Shown: in pieces, positions 8,453-16,643 of the stretch | Position numbering within the stretch: the first letter of the stretch is position 1 | Layout of the letters: every line of letters starts with the position of its first letter | Assembly (NCBI GenBank): GCA_046728175.1 | Contig: JBKPEA010000120.1 | Coordinates: 10,006 to 74,005, forward strand | Source: JAFAHS01 sp046728175 | GTDB taxonomy: Bacteria; Desulfobacterota; Binatia; Binatales; Binataceae | Reading direction: 5' to 3' | DNA: 64,000 bases | Made by a program: the position numbers and the translations under genes | The notes under the pieces: generated by a model | Databases searched by the model: none | What the model was told of the DNA's origin: nothing | The model's input: only the letters and a program-made list of their open reading frames with translations

Positions 8453-8914
8453 CTAGCTATTCGGTCCCCTCGAAAGCTGCCCTTCAAGCTTCAGCGACGC
8501 GGTGCGCGTGGCCGTCTGTATCGATTGCAGGAACGCGACCAGCTTTGCGATACGTTCTTTAATCTCGGCTTCATCGCCATTTGATTCGGCGTAGAACCGT
8601 TCGCCCCACACCGGCATGTCTCGGGGCCCATGAGCTTTGACCTCGGCACGACCGTCAATGAAGCGCGCTATGACGTCTTGCGGCAGCGGGTTTCCAAACC
8701 GCTGGGAGAGCAAACGCAGGTTTGCGGGCGGCGTACTCAGGGTCGCCGCGAGCGGACCATTGCCTGAACCCTTGGGCCCGTGGCACGACGCGCAATATTG
8801 CATGAAGATCGCCTTGCCCTCCGTGGCTTGATCCGCCGTCGCCAGAGCAACCCAGCCCAGCAGCGACACCAGGCCGAGCCCGACTGCTACCCGCTTCGTG
8901 AAATGCATCAGCAC
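8453..8914 (-). CDS. Exported c-type cytochrome (monoheme)
   Basis: 153 residues. The signal peptide (about 1-28, ending ALATADQA) is followed by heme site CASCH at 41-45, and RDMPVWGERF near residue 100 probably holds the distal Met ligand. It is a paralogue of the cytochrome at 2217, sharing the DMPxWGxxF region and the IAKLVAFLQSIQ ending. It should reside in the periplasm. The gene lies 74 bases downstream of an hsp20 on the same strand and may share its transcript. The enzyme that accepts its electrons is not encoded nearby. Confidence 0.88.
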   Translation of the reverse strand: MLMHFTKRVAVGLGLVSLLGWVALATADQATEGKAIFMQYCASCHGPKGSGNGPLAATLSTPPANLRLLSQRFGNPLPQDVIARFIDGRAEVKAHGPRDMPVWGERFYAESNGDEAEIKERIAKLVAFLQSIQTATRTASLKLEGQLSRGPNS

Positions 8915-8988
8915 CGTCTCTCTTACTTACTCGCCAGCAACAGGCCGTCGAGAGTTCCGCCCTCACCAGAAGTGCGCCCGCACTGCGG

Positions 8989-9465
8989 TCAGCGCATCTT
9001 GCGTTCGTCTGTCAGTTTTTGACCTTCGACCTTCACTTGCTTGGAAGCGCCTTCCTTGGGCAGCGTCGCAGTGAGTTCCAGCACACCGTTTTTATGGGTC
9101 GCCTTCAGATCCTCGGCTTTCACCCCCTCCGGCAATTGGACAGTTCGCTCGAATGCTCCGTAGCGGGTCTCGCGCCGATAGTATTGTGCATGCGTGGAGT
9201 CCTGCGTTTGTTCGCGCAAACCCTTGATAGTTAGGAATCCTCCGACCACCCGGATATCGATGCTTTCCGGATCGATCCCCGGAAGGTCGACCCGGATGGT
9301 GAGCCGGTCGCCCTCCACAAACGATTCGAGTGCGGGGCGCAGCGGTTGCGATTCCCAGTCCTTGAGCCAATGGTGCTCGAGTCCGAAATGTTCGAGCAAA
9401 TCGTCCATCTGGTGCCTGAATCTCTCCAGTTCTCTGGCAGGGTGCCATTTCTCCGATAATGCCAC
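8989..9465 (-). CDS. Small heat-shock protein (Hsp20/alpha-crystallin)
   Basis: 158 residues from a GTG at 9465, chosen because AAGGAGG stands about 8 bases upstream. The frame stays open to 9663, but that extension (rich in Cys and Arg) does not resemble the family. The N-terminal arm ELERFRHQMDDLLEHFG is typical of Hsp17/HspC-type proteins. The crystallin domain follows: FVEGDRLTIRVDLPGIDPE, FLTIKGLREQ, a beta-6 region YYRRETRYGAFERTVQLPEGV, and NGVLELTATLPK. It lies divergently from the CBS gene at 9935, and the 470-base gap between them contains repeats that may be operators. Confidence 0.92.
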   Translation of the reverse strand: MALSEKWHPARELERFRHQMDDLLEHFGLEHHWLKDWESQPLRPALESFVEGDRLTIRVDLPGIDPESIDIRVVGGFLTIKGLREQTQDSTHAQYYRRETRYGAFERTVQLPEGVKAEDLKATHKNGVLELTATLPKEGASKQVKVEGQKLTDERKMR

Positions 9466-9631
9466 AGTCAATTCCTCCTTCGTGGAACTTGCTCGACCAT
9501 TCACCGCGTCGAAGAACTTTTGAGCAAGGCACGTGCCCGCTAGTTCGGTCCGAGGCATCTCGCGATTGGGAAACATTGTGAGGCATTCATGTGTCAGCTG
9601 TATCCGAACGATACAGCGGAAAGAGCAATCC

Positions 9632-9646
9632 TGGCACGACTTAAGC
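9632..9646 (+). promoter_or_regulatory. Possible sigma-54-like element with CTTAAG core
   Basis: TGGCACGACTTAAGC has an exact TGGCACG -24 box and GG-N10-GC spacing, but the -12 box is poor (AAGC rather than TTGC). It points rightwards to the CBS gene 290 bases away, a long leader. Its inner ten bases CGACTTAAGC recur in inverted orientation at 9781-9790. An activator-binding site is an equally good reading. Confidence 0.3.
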
Positions 9647-9774
9647 CACCTCCTTCCAATCACTCGATTGGCGAAAGGTAGCTGCCAGAGGACGAAGCGA
9701 GACTTGTACGCGGAGCTCCGATGCTAATCGCCTGGATCGCGCAGTGTTTGCGCGGGAGCAACTCCATTCGTCTT

Positions 9775-9795
9775 GGTCTCGCTTAAGTCGAGACC
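9775..9795. promoter_or_regulatory. 21-bp inverted repeat between hsp20 and CBS gene
   Basis: GGTCTCG (9775-9781) and CGAGACC (9789-9795) form perfect 7-base arms around CTTAAGT. It lies 140 bases upstream of the CBS start at 9935 and 310 bases upstream of the divergent hsp20. Size and symmetry suit a dimeric regulator or an upstream activator sequence. No known operator is recognised. Confidence 0.4.
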
Positions 9796-9934
9796 CACTT
9801 CGTCCCAGACTGATCGTACCGACGGTTGGCGATTTGATAGGCCGGAGACCAGCTAGCTGCACACGCGACAGAGCCAACTCTCGTTGGCAGGTCATTTGCG
9901 TGGTAGTCCGTTAGCAAAGCTAGGAGTACCCCAT

Positions 9935-10327
9935 ATGCTGGTAACCAATTGGATGACTCCAAAACCGGTTTGCGTCGGCCCCCGCGAGAGTCTCGCCAAG
10001 GCAGGAACATTGATGGCTACGGGAGGGTTTCGTCAGCTGCCTGTCGTCGATAATGGCAACCTGATCGGCATAGTTACGGATCGTGACTTACGCCCTCATG
10101 CTGGTTATCTGGAGTCGACCCTGGTGGACGCGGCCATGACTAGTTGTCCACTTGTCATCAGCCCTTCTGACTCAGTGGAAGTCGCGGCCAAGTTGATTAT
10201 CCAGCACAAAATCGGTGCGGTGCCGGTCGTCGAGAACGGCCGGCCGATAGGGATCGTCAGCACTAGCGACCTACTGAAAGCGTTGCTGAAGATCATAGAG
10301 GCGACGAAACGGATCGTAGCACAATAG
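9935..10327 (+). CDS. CBS-pair domain protein
   Basis: 130 residues consisting almost entirely of one CBS pair. CBS1 runs from MLVTNWMTPKPVCVGPRESLAKAG to LIGIVTDRDLR; CBS2 runs from AAMTSCPLVISPSDSVEVAAKL to PIGIVSTSDLLKAL. ATG at 9935 is chosen because TAGGAG stands 8 bases upstream; an in-frame start at 9884 lacks a site. It is the third CBS protein in 7.5 kb and the shortest. Like Hrp1 of mycobacteria it has no effector domain, so it probably works by binding a nucleotide and a protein partner. Confidence 0.9.
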   Translation: MLVTNWMTPKPVCVGPRESLAKAGTLMATGGFRQLPVVDNGNLIGIVTDRDLRPHAGYLESTLVDAAMTSCPLVISPSDSVEVAAKLIIQHKIGAVPVVENGRPIGIVSTSDLLKALLKIIEATKRIVAQ

Positions 10328-10552
10328 TCCCTCCAACTCCCGGCCGCACTGAAAGAGCGGGTGAGGTAAACCATGCTGCGCTGCGAACAAAGGAATCCGA
10401 AGCTCTCATCAATGGCACCAGACCATAGCGTCCGGTCTGCGTGGGCTTGCAATGTCTTTGGTCCGTAGTTCGAATCACGCTCGAGGTAAGGACCATGTCA
10501 AGCTATCGAGAATTAAGTCTAGGGCTACTCAAACAGTGTGAATCGCTGAGAG

Positions 10553-11716
10553 ATGAAGTCCATCACTTCGCCCTTGGAAGTGATGCGTCCTGCGGCCATG
10601 GCGATCGATCGGGGTGCAGAGGCACACCCCTTCAGCGTTGCTGAGCCTCGCTTGGTGGCAGTTCTCAAAGCCGCCTACGGACTGGGTTATCATCTTTCCC
10701 TCATTCCCGAGCGCCACGGCGGACTCGGATTGTCGGCCATCGGCGTTCACATTCTGCTCGAAGAGTTGGGCTGGGGAAGTGCTGGTATCGGGCTCAGTCT
10801 GGTCGCGTCGAGCGTGCCCGCGATGGCTGCGATTGCGGATGGAAGACCTGAATTGATCGCTCGGCACGTGAAGCCTTTTGTCGAAAACCGTGACGCAACC
10901 TGGATCGGGTGTTGGGCATTGAGCGAACCCCGCCACGGATCTGACCACTTCTTGGTAGGAGGCCCTGAGTTTCGCTATCCGACCGCGACTGCTCAGTTGG
11001 TGGCGAGGTCTGACGGGCACGACTATGTGATCGAAGGACAAAAGGCTTCGTGGGTAACCAATGGAGGGATCGCGACGCACGCTCTCTGTTCGGCAGCGAT
11101 CGAACCGTCGAAGGCGGCTCATCGCCTATTTCTGATTCCGCTCGCCTCGCGGGGAATTTCTCGCGAGGAATCTGTCTCTAAGCTTGGCCAGCAGGAGATG
11201 AACCAGGGCGCACTGGTTTTGGACAATGTAAAGATTGCTCGCGACTGCGCGCTGAACGGCGAAGGCTTCGAGCAGGACGTAGCAAGGCTGCTGGCGTTCG
11301 TGCATTCGGCCATGGCTGCTGTTATCACCGACACGGCGCGGGTCGCCTATGAAGAGGCCTTGGCACATTCCAAGCGTTGGCAGGGTGGAAAACGGATTTG
11401 TGAGCACCAGCTCGTGCAGGAACGCCTCTTTAAGATGTTCACCGAGGTGGAGGCATGCCGGGCGCTGTCCCGCGCGACGCTCGTCTACAACTGGGAATCG
11501 GGGTCTCCGTCGTTGGAAAACGCTATCGCGGCTAAGACCTACTGCACCCGGACCGCATTTCAGGTAGCGGACCAGGCGATGCAGATGTTTGGCGCGGAGG
11601 GGTTTACATTTGGCAATCTGATCGAAAAACTGTTTCGCGACACCCGGGTCTCCACGATTCAGCAGGGAGCAAACGACGTTCTGGGACTTGCCGGCGCACA
11701 CCGAATCATTGAATAG
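10553..11716 (+). CDS. Acyl-CoA dehydrogenase family protein, catalytic Glu replaced
   Basis: 387 residues covering the full acyl-CoA dehydrogenase fold: N-terminal helices (EPRLVAVLKAAYGLGYHLSLIPERHGGLGL), the middle beta domain with WALSEPRHGSDH, and the C-terminal helical domain with FGAEGFTFGNLIEKLFRDTRVSTI. In medium- and short-chain enzymes the catalytic base is Glu in the segment IYEGT. Here the segment reads IQQGA, placing Gln371 at that site. The alternative base of isovaleryl-CoA dehydrogenase in helix G (DLERL) aligns to DVARL, also without Glu. The FAD-binding framework looks intact. The protein may be a redox-altered or non-catalytic flavoprotein, or use another base. It is not in an operon with an ETF gene. 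Confidence 0.85.
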   Translation: MKSITSPLEVMRPAAMAIDRGAEAHPFSVAEPRLVAVLKAAYGLGYHLSLIPERHGGLGLSAIGVHILLEELGWGSAGIGLSLVASSVPAMAAIADGRPELIARHVKPFVENRDATWIGCWALSEPRHGSDHFLVGGPEFRYPTATAQLVARSDGHDYVIEGQKASWVTNGGIATHALCSAAIEPSKAAHRLFLIPLASRGISREESVSKLGQQEMNQGALVLDNVKIARDCALNGEGFEQDVARLLAFVHSAMAAVITDTARVAYEEALAHSKRWQGGKRICEHQLVQERLFKMFTEVEACRALSRATLVYNWESGSPSLENAIAAKTYCTRTAFQVADQAMQMFGAEGFTFGNLIEKLFRDTRVSTIQQGANDVLGLAGAHRIIE

Positions 11717-11903
11717 ATGAGCCAACCGTTACGAGCTGGCGCGGCAAAACCTGAGTACTCTTAGTAGGTAGGAAGCTAACCTGGTTGCGACTTCGACAAA
11801 AAGTTGGTGGTTGCTGCGGAACATGGAGCGGGACTCATCAAATCCCAATCATGTTTGCTCGACGAAATGGATGGGGGTTGTTCCTTTTTGGTCCTGTAGC
11901 GAG

Positions 11904-13436
11904 CTAGGCTCGGCTGTGAACCTGACTCCCTACCTTTAGTCCATACTTGGCGATTTTTGCGTAGAGCTTCTTGCGCGAGATTTTCAGCAGCTTCGCCGCT
12001 TGCACCTTGTTGCCTCCCGTGGATTCGAGTGCGCGCTGAATTATCGTGCGTTCGCTGTCGGCGAAGCTGCCAATCGGAACATCGAAACTACTGGACCCCT
12101 TCTCCACAGGGTGACCGCCGGTAAGCACAGGTGGAAGGTCCTGGAGATGAATCAGGTGCGAGCGGCCGAAAGTGAAGGCGCTCTCGATCGCGTTCGCCAG
12201 TTCGCGCACGTTGCCGGGCCACTCGTATTGACGCATCGCTTTAAGCGCCTCTTCCTCGATGCCCGTCACTGGGGTGGACCGCGTATGCCGCGCGTTGAAC
12301 AGATCTATGAAGTGTTCGACCAGTAGGGGAATATCGTCGAGCCGTTCCCTCAGAGACGGGATGCTGATGACGCCCGCTTGCAGCCGATAATAGAGATCCT
12401 TTCGGAGCTGTCCGCTTCGCAGCGCTTCGACCGGATCGCGATTGGTCGAAGCCACCACGCGCGCCTCGACGGGCACTTCCCTGGTCGAACCAACCGGCCG
12501 GACCGTATGCTCCTGGATAGCGCGTAATAGCTTGCTTTGCGTATCAGGACTCATTTCGGTGACTTCATCGAGGAACAAGGTTCCACCCTCCGCCGCGCGA
12601 ATAAGGCCGATATACTCCGCATTCGCTCCACTGAATGCGCCGCGCTTGTATCCGAACAGCTCGCTCTCAATCAGGTCCTTGGGCAACGCCGCACAATTGA
12701 GCGCAATGAACGGCGCGTTAGGGTTCGGCCCGCCTTCGTGAATGGCGCGCGCGACCAGTTCCTTGCCTGTCCCACTTTCGCCCACGATGAGAATGGTACC
12801 GTGCGCACTGCATGCCGCTTCGACCCGTCCGTATAGCTGCCGCATTGCGGCGCTCGATCCGACCAGGCCGTGGAAGTGGTTGCGTCGCTCGCGTGGCAGA
12901 GCACCCGCTTCTCGCTCGAGGGCCTGAATTCTCGCGCTGGAGACTGCGCTCTTTGAACGGAAATAAGTATCCGCCAGAACAATCATTCGAATATGGCTCA
13001 GCTTGTCGAATGAACGATAAGCGCGGGTGGTTAGGGGAGGAGACAGGGGAAAAGCGGTGGTGGCGCTTTCCTCGAAGAGATGCATCGAGACGATCAGCTC
13101 AGAAAAAGGAACATTGCGTTCGGCGAGCAACTCACCAATTCGTCGTACATCGGCCGCGAACCGGTCAAGGTCCTTGTCGATCAGGTCTGTTAGGGTCGTG
13201 TCAAATTCGCTACCGAAAATCTCCATGAACTCGGTGCGGCTAAGCGCGCGGCTGTCTGCAAAATGCAAAAGATATAGGCTGTACCAGTGCTCGAGTACTT
13301 CGTCGCGATGCCTCTGAATGGATTCAAAGGCGCCGTGCAGTTCATCGAGCTCCGAATCCCAGAGCAAATGAAAATGTCGAGGACTACCGCTCATTGGCGA
13401 GGCCTTGGACGGGTCAGTCGCGGGTCCGGTTTTCAT
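11904..13436 (-). CDS. Sigma-54-dependent transcriptional activator (AAA+, Fis-type)
   Basis: 510 residues. The N-terminal 170 residues form a helical sensor resembling RsbRD-N or sensor-globin-like regions (HWYSLYLLHFADS), with no receiver domain. The central AAA+ domain has Walker A GESGTGKE at 219-226, a sigma-54 contact loop GAFSGA at 266-271 and Walker B GGTLFLDEV at about 284-292. A C-terminal Fis helix-turn-helix (NKVQAAKLLKISRKKLYAKI) binds enhancers. The contact loop differs from canonical GAFTGA by Thr to Ser, a change that in known activators can weaken or alter sigma-54 contact. It is the best candidate regulator of the GG-N10-GC elements at 3575 and 6871. It lies divergent from the response-regulator-like gene at 13629. 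Confidence 0.92.
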   Translation of the reverse strand: MKTGPATDPSKASPMSGSPRHFHLLWDSELDELHGAFESIQRHRDEVLEHWYSLYLLHFADSRALSRTEFMEIFGSEFDTTLTDLIDKDLDRFAADVRRIGELLAERNVPFSELIVSMHLFEESATTAFPLSPPLTTRAYRSFDKLSHIRMIVLADTYFRSKSAVSSARIQALEREAGALPRERRNHFHGLVGSSAAMRQLYGRVEAACSAHGTILIVGESGTGKELVARAIHEGGPNPNAPFIALNCAALPKDLIESELFGYKRGAFSGANAEYIGLIRAAEGGTLFLDEVTEMSPDTQSKLLRAIQEHTVRPVGSTREVPVEARVVASTNRDPVEALRSGQLRKDLYYRLQAGVISIPSLRERLDDIPLLVEHFIDLFNARHTRSTPVTGIEEEALKAMRQYEWPGNVRELANAIESAFTFGRSHLIHLQDLPPVLTGGHPVEKGSSSFDVPIGSFADSERTIIQRALESTGGNKVQAAKLLKISRKKLYAKIAKYGLKVGSQVHSRA

Positions 13437-13628
13437 CTAAATCAATTTACTCGCGGCTGGGCGCTAGCTTCCGCGGTCTCAATTCCTCCCGTTTGTGGGG
13501 CTGGAGGAGACAGAGGGCGGAGCACAGGATTCCTTGTGCCTGAAATCGCCAGCTTTTTCAAAGATTTCTGAGGTTTGTGTCGGTGGCATGCTTTCCGCAT
13601 CTGGAGATCCGCAAGGCTCTGAAATGCG

Positions 13629-14072
13629 GTGAGCGACTTGAAAGCAGGTAGGCGGCTTCGGTTGAACCCGCGGGAGGGTGCGCCAATCGCGGCGGGTAAG
13701 ACGCTTCGAGTAGCGGTGGTCTTCTCGAAAGACGAGTCAGTCATCCGATTGATCCGGGACGGTCTTGGCGACGGGTGGCGCATGGACCTATGTTCGAAGC
13801 CAGGCGAAGGGCTCATTTTCCCGCTCAGAACGGGCGTCGGGATCGTGGTGATCGATGATGCCGCGATTGACGAATCCAGTCGTGGATGGTTGCTCGGTCA
13901 GGTGCATCGGTGGGCTCCGGATGCCTTGGTCGCGTATATAGCTTCCGCGCACGCTCCGGCAGTCGAGCGCCGCGTCCGATCTCAAGGGGTGCAGTACTAT
14001 CTTTCGAGACCAGTGGATCGAGAGCGCACGCTCCGGGTTCTGCGCTCTTTTGTGGTCGCGGCGCGTCGGTAA
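13629..14072 (+). CDS. Degenerate response-regulator receiver-like protein
   Basis: 147 residues from a GTG. After about 25 residues a receiver-like fold begins (LRVAVVFSKDESVIRLIRDGL). The beta-3 strand GIVVIDDAAID offers a candidate phospho-acceptor Asp, but the conserved Lys-Pro of beta-5 is replaced by SRP (YYLSRPVDRERTL), so normal phosphorylation is doubtful. It has no output domain. It faces away from the sigma-54 activator across a 190-base gap, and the two may be linked: a stand-alone receiver could modulate an activator that lacks its own. Function is inferred only. Confidence 0.6.
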   Translation: MSDLKAGRRLRLNPREGAPIAAGKTLRVAVVFSKDESVIRLIRDGLGDGWRMDLCSKPGEGLIFPLRTGVGIVVIDDAAIDESSRGWLLGQVHRWAPDALVAYIASAHAPAVERRVRSQGVQYYLSRPVDRERTLRVLRSFVVAARR

Positions 14073-14621
14073 AGCTGGGCGCACATGGAGTTTCTGATGG
14101 CTGGGTGCGCCTTGCAACTGCTGGAGAATACTTCCATGCGCTAGATTTGAGGGCCGAGGTCCGGTCCCTGAAGTTTGTCTTTTACGCCGAATTTATCAAG
14201 CGCCAGGCCCCTCCATGGACCCGAAGCAAAATCGCAGGGCAAGGGAATCGGCAGGCGACCTGTCATCCGCAAAGTTCGGGTTGCCGTGGAGTTCGCCAGA
14301 GGGTGTAGCCAAAGGCGCCATCTCACGATCACATGCTTCGAACTCGCCCACGCGGGTGAGAACCTTTAATGAGGTTCAACCACCCTCACGGCTTCAAACA
14401 AGTATCCTCCAAAGTGATGGCGCCTCGGCCTAGGAGCCCAGCTGAGCGTCCCTCCTTAAACCCTATTTGCGCGGGTCAAAATTGTCGGCACCACAAGCGA
14501 GTAACTCCACGGGCCGGGAGACGTAGATCGAGAACGCTCGATGCCAAGCGCTGATCTCCAAGGGTCAGAGGCATGGCAAATGCATCTAGTCTATCGCACT
14601 AGACCAGGCGAGGAACGGCAT
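14073..14621. other. Intergenic, nothing recognised
   Basis: Short frames on both strands are low-complexity and lack domains or ribosome sites. The promoter of the LLM oxidoreductase gene must lie in the right-hand part. I see no repeat or strong terminator. Confidence 0.35.
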
Positions 14622-15686
14622 ATGAAGTTTGGCATGCTGCACTTCTTTGAACATCCTGCCGGAAACAAAAGTGAACAACAGATCGTCAGGGAGCAACTCG
14701 ACTGCATGCGCGCCGCCGAAGATATGGGTTTTGACCAGATCTGGGCGCCTGAACACCACGCCAGCGAATATGGGCTCACTGCCTCTCCGATGGTGACGCT
14801 GGCTGCAATCGCATCAGTAACGAAACGGATCCGGTTGGGGAGCGGCGTCATGGTCTTGCCCTTCAACGACCCCGTGCGCGTGGCTGAGGAAGCAGCGATG
14901 ATCGACCTGATGAGCGATGGCAGATTCGACCTCGGAATTGGGCGCGGGTTTCAACCAGTCGAGTACCATGCTTTCGGAGTCGATCAGTCCAAGTCGCGCG
15001 ATATTTTTGAGGAAGCCATCGACGTGATCGTGCGCGCATGGACGGAAGAGCCGGTGAACTTCAAAGGAGCTCATTTCGATATTTCGCGGCAATCGGTACG
15101 TCCCAAGCCTTTGCAGAAGCCCCACCCACCCATTTGGATGGCCGCAATCAGCGATCCATCCTTCGAGATGGCTGGTATCTGGGGGTTCAACTTGCTCTGT
15201 TCCTTAGTCTACGGCTTCAAGTCCGAACGCCTTCAGCAGCTTCTTGGGAATTACCGTGATGCCTTGCGGCACAAGGGACACGACCCCAATCAGCGCGAGA
15301 TCGGTGCCTTGTGCATGGTCTATTGTTCTGATTCGACGGAACAAGCTCGCCAGGACTTCGGTGGTCCAGTCCTTTGGTACTATCGAAACATAGCGACCCG
15401 CGTGGCTCCGCCGCCGAGCGAACCGCCTCAGCAGGGGTACGAAGCTTATCCGAGCATCCGCCAGACGGCTCGGACCATACAGTGGGACGAGCTTCTTGGT
15501 AGCGGAGCCTTGATCTGTGGAAACCCTGCGTCGTGCATTCGGCAAATTGAAGAGCTGCAAACCAAGTATGGTTTCACTCAAATGTTATGCTGGACAAGGA
15601 TGTCCGGTCTTGAGAACCGGAAGGTTCTAAGAAGTATGGAGCTCATGCAGAGGCACGTGATTCCATACTTCAAACGAAAGCCTTAG
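14622..15686 (+). CDS. LLM-class flavin-dependent oxidoreductase
   Basis: 354 residues with the bacterial luciferase-like TIM barrel. Diagnostic segments are MKFGMLHFFEH at the start, MGFDQIWAPEHHASEYG, RIRLGSGVMVLPFNDPVRVAEE and MIDLMSDGRFDLGIGRGF. The family uses FMNH2 or F420 with oxygen to oxidise aldehydes, alkanes, sulfonates or similar compounds; the substrate here cannot be told. ATG at 14622 follows GAGGAACGG and matches the normal family start; an upstream in-frame ATG at 14541 would add 27 unrelated residues. A deazaflavin-type protein is encoded next, convergently, which would suit F420 use but does not prove it. Confidence 0.9.
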   Translation: MKFGMLHFFEHPAGNKSEQQIVREQLDCMRAAEDMGFDQIWAPEHHASEYGLTASPMVTLAAIASVTKRIRLGSGVMVLPFNDPVRVAEEAAMIDLMSDGRFDLGIGRGFQPVEYHAFGVDQSKSRDIFEEAIDVIVRAWTEEPVNFKGAHFDISRQSVRPKPLQKPHPPIWMAAISDPSFEMAGIWGFNLLCSLVYGFKSERLQQLLGNYRDALRHKGHDPNQREIGALCMVYCSDSTEQARQDFGGPVLWYYRNIATRVAPPPSEPPQQGYEAYPSIRQTARTIQWDELLGSGALICGNPASCIRQIEELQTKYGFTQMLCWTRMSGLENRKVLRSMELMQRHVIPYFKRKP

Positions 15687-15769
15687 AGAACCCTGGAATC
15701 GGCGCGTGAATGGCGATGAGCTATGGGTTCTTTCACGGACGAGGCGGCAAGGCCTGGGTCGCTCAGGCA

Positions 15770-16303
15770 CTAGCAGAGCGATGAGGGTAGAATGCGGAAC
15801 ACGGGAACGCGGGGCGCCATGCGTGCGAACTCTTCGAGAGATGCGTCAACCGCGATATCGAAATGAGGCCGTGCTCCCGGCGCCCGTTTAAGATAGGCCC
15901 GCAAAATGGGCGCGCGCTCTGAAACCGCGACCTCCTGCAGCCTGACCTGTTCAACGATTCCATGACGCAATACCGCTTCCCCGTTTGAGGCGCGCACGTT
16001 TCTTACCCAGTCGGCATTTTCGCCGAGCATCGAAACCAAATAACGATCGCGCTCTAGTTCCGCCACGACCAGGGGGACGCGGAGGATTCTCCCAGTTCGG
16101 CGGCCCCTGGTCTCCAGGCTTACCATCAGGGACGGCGCGATCCCGAGCGAGCTAGCCCACGCGCCTGCCGCGTTGAGCTTGCGCGAGAGAGCATTCGGTT
16201 TGCGGCCGGGGTATAGCAGAGCCCGATACCACCTGTGCGGCATCCACCACGACATGGTGAAGAAGGCGGTTAACGCCACGGCGATTATCAAGAATCCGAG
16301 CAA
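15770..16303 (-). CDS. Deazaflavin-dependent (Ddn-like) nitroreductase family protein
   Basis: Up to 177 residues, from a TTG at 16303. An N-terminal hydrophobic helix (MLGFLIIAVALTAFFTMSWW) is followed by a split-barrel domain with VSLETRGRRTGRILRVPL and YLVSMLGENADWVRNVRAS. These match the DUF385/Ddn family, which binds F420 or related cofactors and heme or quinone-like substrates. The hydrophobic helix suggests membrane attachment. The gene converges with the LLM oxidoreductase. Whether this organism makes F420 is unknown from the window. A downstream start codon is possible. Confidence 0.8.
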   Translation of the reverse strand: MLGFLIIAVALTAFFTMSWWMPHRWYRALLYPGRKPNALSRKLNAAGAWASSLGIAPSLMVSLETRGRRTGRILRVPLVVAELERDRYLVSMLGENADWVRNVRASNGEAVLRHGIVEQVRLQEVAVSERAPILRAYLKRAPGARPHFDIAVDASLEEFARMAPRVPVFRILPSSLC

Positions 16304-16643
16304 CCGGCAGCTCCGTAGTTAACACCATGAATCGCGGCCATCACGATGCGATCTAACCGGCGTTGAAGCCCCGCCTCCCCTTCCAGCCTAGCCACGTCGT
16401 CGCTGGTTTCGCACAACACTTGGCAGCTGTTTACTCCGCGACGTTTCCTCGAGCAAATGTAACGCGGTCCTCGTAGACGTGCGTTTTTGACTAGCCGAGT
16501 TGAAACAAGATCCCAGGCTTTTAGGGGCGCGTTTGTGTTCCGTGCTCTGCACGAGATGGCAGTTCAGCAGAGATAGTAGGTATCCGAAGCAATAAGGCTC
16601 GCCGTCGAGGTTTGTATGGATGCTGTTTGACGCGTCTCCGTCC
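16304..16643. other. Intergenic, nothing recognised
   Basis: No frame with domain support and no clear repeat. It separates two minus-strand genes, so it should hold the promoter of the Ddn-like gene and the terminator of the DUF4010 gene lies outside it; neither is obvious. Confidence 0.3.
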
